A stretch of DNA of 45,811 bases. It comes from Clostridia bacterium (GTDB taxonomy: Bacteria; Bacillota; Clostridia; RGIG6154). The stretch lies in the NCBI GenBank assembly GCA_017410375.1, contig JAFQQW010000005.1, forward strand, positions 1 through 45,811, read 5' to 3'. The position numbers and the translations under genes were made by a program. Below are positions 34,552-43,301 of this stretch, piece after piece. Under the pieces are notes generated by a model. That model saw nothing but the letters and a program-made list of their open reading frames with translations. It ran no database searches and was not told the DNA's origin. Each line of letters begins with the position of its first letter. Within the stretch, counting starts at the first letter, position 1.

Positions 34552-36378
34552 TTATTTACCTGCGGGAAAAACAACGATGGAAATTGCTTCAGCGGTAAAG
34601 CCTGTGGTGGAAACCACGGCGGTTAAAGTATCACCGGGCTTGATGGTAGAAAGTGTTGCTTTTTTGCCGGTGGTACCGTTGATGATGCTTGCACCGGATT
34701 TCACAAACACTTTTTCGTACGAGCCGTCATTTAAGAGTAATGTAATGGAAGAATAGTTGGTGTTTACTTCAGTTACAGTACCCATTACATTTACGCTTTC
34801 AACTGTCGGTGTAGAGGTGATGGTTACTTCGGTTACGGTGGAGCTGTCGGTTTTAACGACTGCCGGGAAACCGAGACGAACATCGTAAATGGTTGCTTCT
34901 TCACCGTTGATGGTAATGGCGATGCTGTTATCCATTGCACATTCAATTTCTTCCTTGCCGATATCAATCTTGATTCTGGGATTGGTGCTGGAAATGATGA
35001 TTTCTTCAATGGTACCTTCGTAGGATTTCTTTACGCTGGTTGCATCAACAGAGTAGATGATATCGTATTCCATTTTAACGGTAACCTTGTCGCCAACCTT
35101 TAAGTCGCGCATGGTTACTTCATCACCGTTTCTGGTAACAGATACGTCGTCTTCAGAGAGCGGATATGTCACAACGCTGTTGTTGGAAAGCTTGATGGAT
35201 AGGCTGCCTTCTTCTTCGTAATCAAAGGCGCTGATATAGCCGTTGATGGTGGTTTTTCTTGCAGCTGCGTTGATAATGGTTACACGGCTGTCGCGAATGG
35301 TGAGCTTAATGCGGTCGCCACTCTGCAGAGAAGACATGGAAACCTCTTCGCCGTCTAAGTAAATGCGAACATCATCGTCTAAAATATAGCTTAAGGTGCT
35401 GGGGTCGTCTCCGATTTCGCGAACCAGAATTTTCTGAATTGTGGAGGAAGAACCTTTTCCGGCATAATAGCCTTCAATTGTTTCGTCTTTCAGTACGGTC
35501 AAGGCTTCAATCATATAAATGTCTTTGCCGGAATACTGAACGTTAATGATGTCACCGGTGGAAATCATGTCGATGTCTTCAATGTTTTCTGCATTTAAGG
35601 TGATGCGAACATCGCCGGTATTATTAAATACTTCCTTGTTGTTAAACTCATCAATGTAGGTGATGGAGTTATCGAAACCGCTTACCTCTTCAACAGTACC
35701 GCATACGGTAGAAAGGTTTAACGTTTTCATGGCATTGTAAAGCAAAACCGACATTTGTGCGCGGGTTACGATGCCGTTGGGATCAAACTTGTTATCTTCT
35801 ACACCTTTCATTAAACCGTGCTGGTAGCAGTAGTTTACATGCGGTAAGGTTTTTGCGGAAATTTCTTCCACATCAGCAAAGGGGAGCGAAATTTCGTCAG
35901 CCTTGAGCAGTTCATCCTCTGCATTTGCCATTTTTACCATAAGAACAGCTGCTTCATAGCGCTTAACGGGCTGTGCGCCCAGATCCAGTTTAAGAAAAGT
36001 CTGTAATTCTTCGGGACTGAAAACCTCGCGGTATAAAATGTATGCTAAGTTTTTCTGGTAGGCAGGATATTTCAATAAATTCACAACAGGATAATAATTG
36101 TTTTCGGCGAGCTCAACAATTTTTGCTTCTGTCGGATTATTCACACCAAGAATTCTGGAAATCAGAAGCAAAGAGTCAATACGGGTTACGCCCTGATCCG
36201 GTCGGAATGATCCGTCCTCAAAGCCGTTGATGATACCCATGTCAGCCATTTCATTAATCTGTGTAGTTGCCCAGCTGTATCTTTCTGCATCCACATCGTC
36301 AAAAGCGAAAACAGAAAAGGTAAGTTGCGAAAGCAAAAGTGCGACACACATTACACCTGTAATTATTTTTTTAATCAT
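34552..36378 (-). CDS. SLH-domain surface protein (608 aa)
   Basis: A signal peptide (residues 1-24, ending 'FSVFAFDD') is followed by SLH modules: 'FDDVDAERYSW...GFEDGSFRPDQGVTRIDSL', a degenerate second and 'FADVEEISAKTLPHVNY...GVEDNKFDPNGIVTRAQM'. The remaining ~380 residues are beta-rich repeats of about 80 residues with 'GDRIKLTI', 'GDKVTVKM' and 'VTEVTI' endings, similar in style to the 887-residue SLH protein. It is probably an S-layer or wall-bound protein. GGGAGG lies 7 nt upstream of the ATG. It has its own promoter and terminator. Confidence 0.92.
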   Translation of the reverse strand: MIKKIITGVMCVALLLSQLTFSVFAFDDVDAERYSWATTQINEMADMGIINGFEDGSFRPDQGVTRIDSLLLISRILGVNNPTEAKIVELAENNYYPVVNLLKYPAYQKNLAYILYREVFSPEELQTFLKLDLGAQPVKRYEAAVLMVKMANAEDELLKADEISLPFADVEEISAKTLPHVNYCYQHGLMKGVEDNKFDPNGIVTRAQMSVLLYNAMKTLNLSTVCGTVEEVSGFDNSITYIDEFNNKEVFNNTGDVRITLNAENIEDIDMISTGDIINVQYSGKDIYMIEALTVLKDETIEGYYAGKGSSSTIQKILVREIGDDPSTLSYILDDDVRIYLDGEEVSMSSLQSGDRIKLTIRDSRVTIINAAARKTTINGYISAFDYEEEGSLSIKLSNNSVVTYPLSEDDVSVTRNGDEVTMRDLKVGDKVTVKMEYDIIYSVDATSVKKSYEGTIEEIIISSTNPRIKIDIGKEEIECAMDNSIAITINGEEATIYDVRLGFPAVVKTDSSTVTEVTITSTPTVESVNVMGTVTEVNTNYSSITLLLNDGSYEKVFVKSGASIINGTTGKKATLSTIKPGDTLTAVVSTTGFTAEAISIVVFPAGK

Positions 36379-36413
36379 GTGTATTCCTCCCTAATTAGTT
36401 TCATGGTATTTAT

Positions 36414-36442
36414 ATCATACCATATATTGTGGATAATAGCAA
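36414..36442 (-). promoter_or_regulatory. Promoter of the 608-residue SLH gene
   Basis: On the minus strand TTGCTA (36437-36442) and TATGAT (36414-36419) are spaced by 17 nt. The inverted repeat tggtat/ataccA around 36404-36422 overlaps the -10 box and could be an operator. A 9-bp match to the DnaA box (TGTGGATAA, 36428-36436) falls in the spacer. Confidence 0.65.
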
Positions 36443-36463
36443 TAGTTTTTTCAAAAAAACAAG

Positions 36464-36492
36464 GTTTAATTTTAAATTTTTTGGGGAAAATC
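36464..36492 (+). promoter_or_regulatory. Possible sigma-F promoter of the SpoIIQ-like gene
   Basis: GTTTA (36464-36468) and GGGGAAAATC (36483-36492) resemble the sigma-F boxes GYATA and GGNNANAHTR, with 14 nt between them. One -35 and one -10 position deviate. No good sigma-A promoter is visible here. Confidence 0.4.
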
Positions 36493-36523
36493 TGTATAGA
36501 ATTCATGAAAAGGAGGAGAATGA

Positions 36524-37195
36524 ATGAAAGTTTTACAAAAGCCGGTTTTTATTGGTGTCGGAATTTTTCTGGCAGGTATTTTACTTACAGGGGTTATCAG
36601 CCGTTATTATATCTCCAGAACCAACGAAATCAGTCAGAATGTATTGGATACGCAACAGCAGTCCATGAAAAATATGCAGGAGATGTTGTCTGTACCTGAG
36701 CCGGAAATGCATACTGTTCCGGTGGTTGAAGAGGTGCCCGAAGAACCTATGCCCGAAGAAACGATTGCAGAAGCGGAAGCAGATCTGTTTGCACTTTGCG
36801 CACCGGTTGCGGGAGACGTTATGACTGCGTATACAGGAGAGAGACTGGTATATTCTCCGGTTTTTGCAGACTATCGGGCACACGCCGGTATTGATTTGTA
36901 CGGTGCTGTGGGAGAAACGGTGCGCGCTTGCGAAAAGGGTGAGGTACATGCCATTTATGCAGATAACATGTACGGAAAAACCGTTGAAATTAAACACGAA
37001 AACGGATTTTTGACCAAATACGCGAATCTTGATGCACAGGTGAAGGTGCAGGTCGGTGAGACGGTAGAACAGGGCGCTGTCATCGGTACAGTGGGCGAAA
37101 CGGCTCTGGTGGAAGCTCAATCTGAACCGCATTTGCATTTTGAGCTTTATGAGAACGAAAAAGCAGTAAATCCGGAAGTGTATATAGAATTTTAA
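36524..37195 (+). CDS. Membrane-anchored M23 (LytM) peptidase, SpoIIQ-like (223 aa)
   Basis: A single N-terminal membrane helix (about residues 8-28) and an acidic Pro/Glu-rich linker precede a LytM domain with both zinc motifs, 'HAGIDLYG' and 'PHLHFEL'. The layout and size match SpoIIQ, the forespore protein that binds SpoIIIAH across the engulfment septum. Bacillus SpoIIQ has lost the catalytic residues, whereas clostridial forms keep them. AAGGAGG is placed 7 nt upstream of the ATG. The promoter region looks sigma-F-like. It could instead be a general cell-wall endopeptidase. Confidence 0.85.
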   Translation: MKVLQKPVFIGVGIFLAGILLTGVISRYYISRTNEISQNVLDTQQQSMKNMQEMLSVPEPEMHTVPVVEEVPEEPMPEETIAEAEADLFALCAPVAGDVMTAYTGERLVYSPVFADYRAHAGIDLYGAVGETVRACEKGEVHAIYADNMYGKTVEIKHENGFLTKYANLDAQVKVQVGETVEQGAVIGTVGETALVEAQSEPHLHFELYENEKAVNPEVYIEF

Positions 37196-37227
37196 AAGGA
37201 GATAGCTAAGCTATCTCCTTTTAAAAT
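37189..37227. terminator. Bidirectional terminator of convergent genes
   Basis: An 18-bp perfect inverted repeat with a TAA loop (37189-37206 and 37210-37227) contains the last codons of both the SpoIIQ-like gene (+) and comFC (-). Confidence 0.88.
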
Positions 37228-37955
37228 TCTATGTCTTCTTCAACATTTGTAATATAAGGCAAATGCATGGCGACGGTGCAGATATAAATGTTTCTCACAC
37301 CCTCTTTGCGGAGCTTTGCCGCGCAGGCGAGGGTGGTTGCACCGGTGGTGTAAATATCATCCAGCAATAGTGCGGTTTTGGGTGGGTTATCCGTGGGAAT
37401 TGCCTCAAAAGCCTTTTTGGGATTGTTTTGGCGTTCTGCTTTGTTTAAGGTGCTTTGCCTTGGGGTATGCATGGTTTTGCGGAGCATATGAACCACGGGA
37501 ATCCCGGACAGGACGGAGAGGGCTTTTGCAAGCTGGACACACTGGTCGTAGCCTCTCTCCTTCAGTCGCTGTTTAGAAACAGGGACGGGAATCAATGCAT
37601 CAAAATTTGTAAGGTTATACTTATTTAACCGTTCCAGAAGAAAAGGCGCAAAGCTTTGCGCATAGTAGGGGCGGTTGCGGAATTTGAAGCATAAAATGGC
37701 TTCACGCAATTCTTCTTTATACAGAAAAGGGGAAACAATACCGCGGATGCCCGGAAAATGTCCTGCACAATAGGGACAGAAAGGCTTTTCATACACAGCA
37801 TCCATAGCCTTTCCGCATCGGGGACAGGTGCGTATCGGTAAAAAGGGTAATTTTACCCGACACTTGTCACAAAGATTCGGCGGCTTTTGATTTATGGGCA
37901 TGACCTTCCGGCAGAAAATACACTTTGGCGGAAAGAACAGATTTTTAAGAATCAT
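37221..37955 (-). CDS. comFC: ComFC-type phosphoribosyltransferase-like protein (244 aa)
   Basis: ComF family proteins act in DNA uptake and recombination. An N-terminal zinc finger is made of CxxC pairs ('CIFC', 'CDKC', 'CPRC', 'CPYC'), and a C-terminal phosphoribosyltransferase fold carries 'ALLLDDIYTTGAT'. The middle motif 'LIPVPVSKQRLKERGYDQ' is diagnostic. Full length. The start overlaps the recD2 end by 11 bp, with an AGGAG inside recD2. Confidence 0.94.
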   Translation of the reverse strand: MILKNLFFPPKCIFCRKVMPINQKPPNLCDKCRVKLPFLPIRTCPRCGKAMDAVYEKPFCPYCAGHFPGIRGIVSPFLYKEELREAILCFKFRNRPYYAQSFAPFLLERLNKYNLTNFDALIPVPVSKQRLKERGYDQCVQLAKALSVLSGIPVVHMLRKTMHTPRQSTLNKAERQNNPKKAFEAIPTDNPPKTALLLDDIYTTGATTLACAAKLRKEGVRNIYICTVAMHLPYITNVEEDIEF

Positions 37956-40149
37956 AGGTTAAACGCTCCTGTAGTCCCGAGTATCTTCGGAATTCGTTAT
38001 TGTTTTCAATCATCTGGGACAAAACGGTTTCCTGGCCCACCAGTACCACCAGCTGTTTGGCACGGGTTACGGCGGTGTACAGAAGATTTCTGGACTGCAT
38101 CATGGTGTTCCCCGAAAAGACAGGCATAACAATAATGGGAAATTCACTGCCCTGGCTTTTGTGTACCGTAGTGGCAAAAGCCGGCTCTAACTCCATAAGA
38201 GAAGCGAAATGATAGGTTACCAGCTTGTCCTCGTCAAACAGTATGGTCATCTGTTCATTGCGGTTGTCAATGGTCTGGATGATGCCCATATCCCCATTGA
38301 ACAAACCCTGTCCCTCGGGCATGAACGGGTCATTGCTTTCCCAGGGAATGTCATAATTATTTTTAATCTGCATCACCTTGTCGCCCTCTCTGTAGAGGTG
38401 TTCGCCGAACTTTTTCTCGTTCTTTTTATTGTCTGCGGGGTTTAAGGCGTTTTGCAGGGCTTCGTTTAACACGTTTACACCCACAGCATTTTTACGCATG
38501 GGGGTTAAAACCTGAATGTCGGTGTAGGGATTTACGTTGTATGCCTTGGGCAGACGGTATTTGCAAAGCTCCACAATGGTTTCCACCACTTTTTCGGGGG
38601 AATTGCGGTTCATCAAAAAGAAATCCTTGTCTTTTTGATTCAAAACGGGAAACTGTCCGCTGTTGATGCGGTGGGCGTTCATGACAATCATGCTTTCGCG
38701 TGCCTGACGGAAAATTTCGGTCAGGCGGATGGTCAGCACACCTTCACTTTTGATAATATCCCGCAATACATTGCCGGGGCCTACCGAGGGAAGCTGATCG
38801 GCATCTCCGACCAAAATCAGGGAAGTGCCGTGGGGAATTGCCCGTAAAAGGGCGTGGCAAAGCAAAATATCCACCATGGACATTTCGTCTACAATCACAG
38901 CGTCCGCTTCTAAAGGCGAGGCTTCGTTGCGGGCAAATTTTGTGCGATGCTCCTCTCGGGAGTATTCAGCTTCCAGTAAGCGATGAAGCGTACACGCCTC
39001 GTGGTTGGTCACCTCGGTCATGCGCTTTGCGGCACGACCCGTGGGTGCGGCAAGCAGGACGGTTTTGCCATCTGCCTCCATGGTCTGGATAATGGTATTG
39101 ATGACGGTGGTTTTACCGGTACCGGGACCGCCTGTGATTACCACAACCGGAGTGGTCATGGCAGTAATTGCGGCACACCGTTGTTTTTCTTCCAAATTAA
39201 TGCCGATACGGGCAGACACCTTGTCTACCAGCTTTTCCAGGGCAGGGGTTACCGACTTGGGCGGAATGTTGTTTAGTTCGCGCAGTTTGTCTGCAACGCC
39301 CGTTTCTGCCATATACATGCCGGCAAGGTAAACCGCCTCAAAAGCTTCGTGTTCTTCACGAATCAAATAGTGTTCCATGCAAAGCTCGCTTACTGCAATG
39401 TCTGCCGCCTCACCGTCACATTCTGTAAGCTGAATGGTTTTGGAAAGCAGAGTGTAGCGGGGCAGGTACACATGTCCGTTGGAGGAGGATTCCTGCAAAA
39501 TAAAAATAACTGCCGCCTTGATGCGCTCGGGATTGTCGGCATGCACACCTAAGCCCTGGGCGATTTTATCGGCGGTTTTAAAGCCGATGCCTTGAATTTC
39601 CCGGGCAAGTACATAGGGGTTATTCTGAATGATTTCAATGGCGCTGCCGCCGAATTGCTTGTAAATTCTGCCTGCGTATACGGGAGAAATATTGTTTTGT
39701 TGCAGAAACATGATAATGTTTCGTACCCCGAACTGTGCCTGATAGCTGTTGCTGATTTCGATGGCTCTTTTTAAAGAGATACCTTTCAGCTCTGCCAGGC
39801 GTTCGGGGTCGGTTTCGATGATATTTAAAGCATCTTCCCCGAAGGTTTCTACAATTTTCTGCGCAGTAGACGGACCAATGCCCTTAATCATGCCTGCCGC
39901 TAAGTATTTGTAGATGGCTTCGATGGAATTTGGGGGTGTTTTACTGAAGGTGGATACAGAAAATTGTTTGCCGTAAGTGGGATGGTTGATGTATTCGCCT
40001 TCCACATCAATCATTTCGCCGGGCGCAACAAAAGGAAGGTAACCTACCAAAGTTACCATAACATCCTGTACATTCATATCGCAAACGCAGTATCCGTTTT
40101 CATCGTTGCGGAAAATGATTTCTTCAATTGTGCCGGACAAATGCTCCAT
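37945..40149 (-). CDS. recD2: RecD2 ATP-dependent DNA helicase (734 aa)
   Basis: This is a 5'-3' helicase of the RecD2 (RecBC-independent) type. It has an N-terminal OB-like domain, helix-hairpin-helix repeats ('MIKGIGPSTAQKIVE', 'IQGIGFKTADKIAQ') and an SF1B motor. The motor shows Walker A 'GGPGTGKTT' (about residue 340), 'VIVDEMSMVD', 'LVGDADQLPSVGPG' and a final 'ATTVHKSQGSEFP', then 'LLYTAVTRAKQ'. It is involved in DNA repair and fork handling. AAAGGA lies upstream. It follows a small membrane-protein gene by 1 nt and overlaps comFC. Confidence 0.97.
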   Translation of the reverse strand: MEHLSGTIEEIIFRNDENGYCVCDMNVQDVMVTLVGYLPFVAPGEMIDVEGEYINHPTYGKQFSVSTFSKTPPNSIEAIYKYLAAGMIKGIGPSTAQKIVETFGEDALNIIETDPERLAELKGISLKRAIEISNSYQAQFGVRNIIMFLQQNNISPVYAGRIYKQFGGSAIEIIQNNPYVLAREIQGIGFKTADKIAQGLGVHADNPERIKAAVIFILQESSSNGHVYLPRYTLLSKTIQLTECDGEAADIAVSELCMEHYLIREEHEAFEAVYLAGMYMAETGVADKLRELNNIPPKSVTPALEKLVDKVSARIGINLEEKQRCAAITAMTTPVVVITGGPGTGKTTVINTIIQTMEADGKTVLLAAPTGRAAKRMTEVTNHEACTLHRLLEAEYSREEHRTKFARNEASPLEADAVIVDEMSMVDILLCHALLRAIPHGTSLILVGDADQLPSVGPGNVLRDIIKSEGVLTIRLTEIFRQARESMIVMNAHRINSGQFPVLNQKDKDFFLMNRNSPEKVVETIVELCKYRLPKAYNVNPYTDIQVLTPMRKNAVGVNVLNEALQNALNPADNKKNEKKFGEHLYREGDKVMQIKNNYDIPWESNDPFMPEGQGLFNGDMGIIQTIDNRNEQMTILFDEDKLVTYHFASLMELEPAFATTVHKSQGSEFPIIVMPVFSGNTMMQSRNLLYTAVTRAKQLVVLVGQETVLSQMIENNNEFRRYSGLQERLTYDS

Positions 40150-40150
40150 T

Positions 40151-40453
40151 TTATGTATCCTTTCTTATGTATCGGTCATGTATGTATGCAGAAAAATCCG
40201 ATTGGGAAACGAAATCCGCATACAAAAATTCGTTTTCCAATGAGGAAAAATCCTCTCCGTCTTTTGTGATGACCACCATGGGTAAACACAAACTGCTTAA
40301 GGTGCGGAGTGAAAAATACGCGTCACCCTGCTCCCGGTACATGGGGTAGAGGATTACGGCATCTGTAAAGCTTCGGCGCATCAGCTGAAAAGCAGTAAAG
40401 ACAAGCGCCAGCAGACCAAAGCCTGCAAAAGAGAAAAGAAATATCTGAAACAT
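40151..40453 (-). CDS. Small single-pass membrane protein upstream of recD2 (100 aa)
   Basis: An N-terminal hydrophobic helix (about residues 3-25, 'FLFSFAGFGLLALVF') is followed by a ~75-residue soluble domain containing 'YFSLRTLSSLCLPMVVITKDG'. No family is recognised. I chose the ATG at 40453, with GAGGTG 6 nt upstream. A GTG at 40462 lies within that ribosome site. It lies between rsmI (47 nt upstream) and recD2 (1 nt downstream, with the recD2 ribosome site inside this gene), so it is translationally linked to recD2. Confidence 0.75.
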   Translation of the reverse strand: MFQIFLFSFAGFGLLALVFTAFQLMRRSFTDAVILYPMYREQGDAYFSLRTLSSLCLPMVVITKDGEDFSSLENEFLYADFVSQSDFSAYIHDRYIRKDT

Positions 40454-40500
40454 ATACGTCACCTCAATGACAGTATATGCTTTTGACTTAAAAATGTGTA

Positions 40501-41331
40501 TCAGCTGTGCAAAAGCTTATACACGCTGTTTTTGGGCAGATTATAAAAGGCGGCGGTTTCTTTTGCGGCATCCTTTTTGCTCATGCCTGCATCCATAAGG
40601 GCTTGCGCTTTTTCTAAAATCATTTCCTCGGAAATAGTTTGTACATCTTCTATAGATGCGGTGTAGCCTTCTACCACCAGAACAAACTCGCCCTTCGGGG
40701 GATTTTCTTCAAAATGTGCCAATGCACCCGAAATATCGGTGCGCAACACCTCTTCGTGAATCTTTGTGATTTCACGCACAACCGCGATTTTGCGGTTGCC
40801 AAGGGCAGACAGCAAATCCTTTAAGGTGGTCAGTAATTTGTGAGGTGCTTCGTAAAAAATCAATGTGTGGGGAAGGGTTTTAACGCTTTCCAAATGCTCT
40901 TTTCTGGAGTTTTTGGTTACCGAAAGAAATCCTTCAAATGAAAATCTTCCGGTGGGCAGACCCGAAACGATAAGCGCCTGCACAAATGCACAGGGACCCG
41001 GGACGGGAATGACATCTATGCCGGCTTCGGCACATTGACGTACCAGATCCTCGCCGGGGTCGGAAATGGCAGGGGTGCCTGCATCGGTTACCAGCGCGCA
41101 GGTTTCGCCCTCTGCTATTTTGGCTATAATGATTTCACCCCGTTGGAGCTTGTTATGTTCATAGTAGCTGATCATCGGCTTTTTGATGCCGAAATGATTG
41201 AGTAGCTTTAAGGTGTGCCTCGTGTCCTCCGCGGCGACAAAATCCGACATTTTCAGCACCTCCAACGCCCGTTCCGAAATATCCGAAAGGTTGCCGATGG
41301 GGGTTGCTACCAAATATAAAACGCCATTCAT
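40501..41331 (-). CDS. rsmI: 16S rRNA 2'-O-ribose C1402 methyltransferase RsmI (276 aa)
   Basis: RsmI (YabC/YraL) is a SAM-dependent enzyme of the tetrapyrrole-methylase fold that methylates C1402 in the ribosomal decoding centre. Motifs are 'LYLVATPIGNLSDISERA', 'AEDTRHTLKLL', 'LVTDAGTPAISDPGEDLV' and 'PVPGPCAFVQALIVSGLP'. I chose the ATG at 41331, with AAAGGAG 8 nt upstream. A longer frame reaches 41421 inside the previous gene. It overlaps the yabB-type gene by the ATGA junction. Confidence 0.96.
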   Translation of the reverse strand: MNGVLYLVATPIGNLSDISERALEVLKMSDFVAAEDTRHTLKLLNHFGIKKPMISYYEHNKLQRGEIIIAKIAEGETCALVTDAGTPAISDPGEDLVRQCAEAGIDVIPVPGPCAFVQALIVSGLPTGRFSFEGFLSVTKNSRKEHLESVKTLPHTLIFYEAPHKLLTTLKDLLSALGNRKIAVVREITKIHEEVLRTDISGALAHFEENPPKGEFVLVVEGYTASIEDVQTISEEMILEKAQALMDAGMSKKDAAKETAAFYNLPKNSVYKLLHS

Positions 41332-42062
41332 GACTGATTCTCCTTTGTTTTCTGATACAATGCACTGCAATGAGCGGTGTATACGCCGTTTTGGTCGTAT
41401 ACCGTAAGCGGCGTTTCCCACTTTAAACCCTCGTTCCCGTCTTTCATGCCCTCAATTAAAATCAGGCAGGGTGCAGTGTTTTCTCTGGGATATACCGTTA
41501 AAATCCGTTTGGGTTCAATACGGTTTTCTTTCATTAAATATATAATTTGTGCGGCACGCTCGGGCTTGTGGACTAAAGCCAGCTTGCCCTTGGATTGCAA
41601 AAGGTATGCGCTCCGCTTGATAATGTCCTCTAAAGTGCAAAGCACCTCATGTCGTGCAATTGCAAGGGGAGAGGACGGATTTTTCAGCCCTGTTCCTGCC
41701 GGCTTATACGGTGGGTTGCAGGTTATATAGGAAAAAGAGGCGGCGGGAAAAAGAGAAACATCTTTTATGTCCCCCTCTTTGATTTCAATTTTATCTGTAA
41801 GGCTGTTGTATTCTACATTTTTTTGGGCGAGGGAAGCGGACTCGGGTTGAATTTCAAGCCCTGTGATTTTTTTTGCATTGCATTTTGCGGTCAGCAAAAG
41901 CGGAATAATGCCGTTGCCCGTGCCGATATCTAAGATGGTATCTTTCGGCTTTGGACAAACAAAATTTGCTAAAAGCACCGCGTCGGTGCCGAAGCAAAAC
42001 AAATCCTTGTCCTGCCAGATTTTTAAATTTCCGACCCCAAGGTCGTCTAACCGTAAGCTCAT
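41328..42062 (-). CDS. yabB: tRNA1(Val) A37 N6-methyltransferase-like protein, YabB family (244 aa)
   Basis: This Rossmann-fold SAM methyltransferase has 'ILDIGTGNGIIPLLL' (SAM motif) and 'ITCNPPYKP', the NPPY motif of N6-adenine and N5-glutamine methylases. The N-terminal 'LFCFGTDAVLLANF' is typical of the TrmN6/YabB family, whose E. coli member modifies A37 of tRNA1-Val. AAAGGTG precedes the ATG. The order yabB-rsmI is the same as in Bacillus. Confidence 0.93.
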   Translation of the reverse strand: MSLRLDDLGVGNLKIWQDKDLFCFGTDAVLLANFVCPKPKDTILDIGTGNGIIPLLLTAKCNAKKITGLEIQPESASLAQKNVEYNSLTDKIEIKEGDIKDVSLFPAASFSYITCNPPYKPAGTGLKNPSSPLAIARHEVLCTLEDIIKRSAYLLQSKGKLALVHKPERAAQIIYLMKENRIEPKRILTVYPRENTAPCLILIEGMKDGNEGLKWETPLTVYDQNGVYTAHCSALYQKTKENQS

Positions 42063-42091
42063 ACATTCACCTTTAATACTTCTGATTTATG

Positions 42092-42126
42092 AAAAGAGCG
42101 ACGAACTTTAAAATCCGTCGCTCTTT
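42092..42126 (-). terminator. Terminator after the ferredoxin gene
   Basis: The stem aaagagcgacg/cgtcgctcttt with a 12-nt AT-rich loop has a T-run on the minus strand. It lies 13 nt after the ferredoxin stop. Confidence 0.85.
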
Positions 42127-42139
42127 TTGCATTTTTGTT

Positions 42140-42310
42140 TTACGCTTCCTGAGGAGCGGAAACAGGACATACGCCTGCACATGCACCGCATTCTAAGCAT
42201 TCGTCAGCGTTGATAACATATTTGCCATCACCTTCGGAAATGCAGCTAACGGGACATTCGTCTACGCAAGCACCGCAGCTGATGCAATCATCAGAGATAA
42301 TGTAAGCCAT
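42140..42310 (-). CDS. 2[4Fe-4S] ferredoxin (56 aa)
   Basis: This is a short clostridial-type electron carrier with two cluster motifs, 'CISCGACVDECP' and 'CLECGACAGVCP' (CxxCxxCxxxCP twice). It begins 'MAYIISDD' and ends 'SAPQEA'. The start is well supported by GGAGGTG 6 nt upstream, and a strong promoter lies further up. It sits between ricT and yabB, where Bacillus has yabA, and has its own terminator. Confidence 0.96.
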   Translation of the reverse strand: MAYIISDDCISCGACVDECPVSCISEGDGKYVINADECLECGACAGVCPVSAPQEA

Positions 42311-42383
42311 TCGTGGCACCTCCTATCCGTTCTAACTTCATCAAATTATGAAAAAAGGTATTTCTCCTTGTTCCATTTAGATT

Positions 42384-42411
42384 ATTATAACATAAATATT
42401 TATATTTGCAA
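42384..42411 (-). promoter_or_regulatory. Promoter of the ferredoxin gene
   Basis: On the minus strand TTGCAA (42406-42411) and TATAAT (42384-42389) are spaced by 16 nt. A ~74-nt leader precedes the coding region. Confidence 0.8.
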
Positions 42412-42437
42412 ACATTTTTTTAAAAAAAAGTGGATTT

Positions 42438-43301
42438 TTATTCCAAATTCTTTAATTTTTTCATTTCTTCTGGGTTTACACGTACTTCTGCAGACTTCAA
42501 AACGGTTACGTCGCTGACATGCATCAGGTGTGAAACACCCTCTGCATCCTTGTCAAAGTGTATTTTTAGCATGCCGCGCAGAAGATTCACCTCCACAACC
42601 TTGCCTTTGCCCTCGGGCGTGTTAACCAGCGAGCCGACATTCGGGGTGGTTTTGAGCAAATCCTCGTAGGCTTCCTGCTCGTATTTCAAACAGCACATCA
42701 GTCTGGAACAGGTGCCTGAGATCTTAGTGGGGTTTAATGAAAGGTTTTGTTCCTTTGCCATTTTGATGGAAACCGGTTCAAAACCGCCTAAATGGGATGC
42801 ACAGCAAAGCTTTCTGCCACAGATGCCAAGACCGCCTAACATTTTTGCTTCGTCACGCACACCGATTTGCCGAAGCTCAATGCGGGTGCGGAATACGGAA
42901 GCTAAATCCTTTACCAGGTCACGGAAATCCACTCTGCCGTCTGCGGTGAAGTAGAATAAAATCTTGTTCTGGTCAAATGTATATTCCACTTCTACCAGCT
43001 TCATGTCTAAGTTATGCTTTTCGATTTTTTCCTGACAGATTTTAAAGGCTTCTTTTTCTTTTTTAATATTGTCCTCTGCTCTTTGAATGTCCTGCTCGGT
43101 TGCAACGCGTAAAACGGGCTTTAACGGTGAGATAACATTCTTTTCATCTGTCATTTTGTTTGCAATGGCAACGTCGCCAAGTTCGACACCTCTTGCGGTT
43201 TCCACAACGGCTTTTGCGCCAAGCTCCAGTTTATTGCCTGCAGGGTCAAAGTAGTAAACCTTGCCTCCGTCTTTAAACTTAATTCCTACAATTTCAATCA
43301 T
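42438..43301 (-). CDS. ricT: RicT/YaaT, PSP1-domain protein (287 aa)
   Basis: RicT is a subunit of the RicA-RicF-RicT (Y) complex that guides RNase Y processing of operon mRNAs and affects sporulation and competence in Bacillus. The PSP1 domain includes 'LGGLGICGRKLCCASHLGGF' and 'ISGTCSRLMCCLKYEQEAYEDL', with the conserved Cys-rich blocks. Full length. GGGAGG precedes the ATG, which overlaps the end of holB by 8 bp, as in the Bacillus holB-yaaT pair. Confidence 0.95.
   Translation of the reverse strand: MIEIVGIKFKDGGKVYYFDPAGNKLELGAKAVVETARGVELGDVAIANKMTDEKNVISPLKPVLRVATEQDIQRAEDNIKKEKEAFKICQEKIEKHNLDMKLVEVEYTFDQNKILFYFTADGRVDFRDLVKDLASVFRTRIELRQIGVRDEAKMLGGLGICGRKLCCASHLGGFEPVSIKMAKEQNLSLNPTKISGTCSRLMCCLKYEQEAYEDLLKTTPNVGSLVNTPEGKGKVVEVNLLRGMLKIHFDKDAEGVSHLMHVSDVTVLKSAEVRVNPEEMKKLKNLE

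Noticed and set aside
36428-36436. Perfect DnaA-box nonamer (TGTGGATAA)
   Set aside because: It is a single box with no cluster, no AT-rich unwinding region beside it and no dnaA or dnaN nearby, so it is not an origin.
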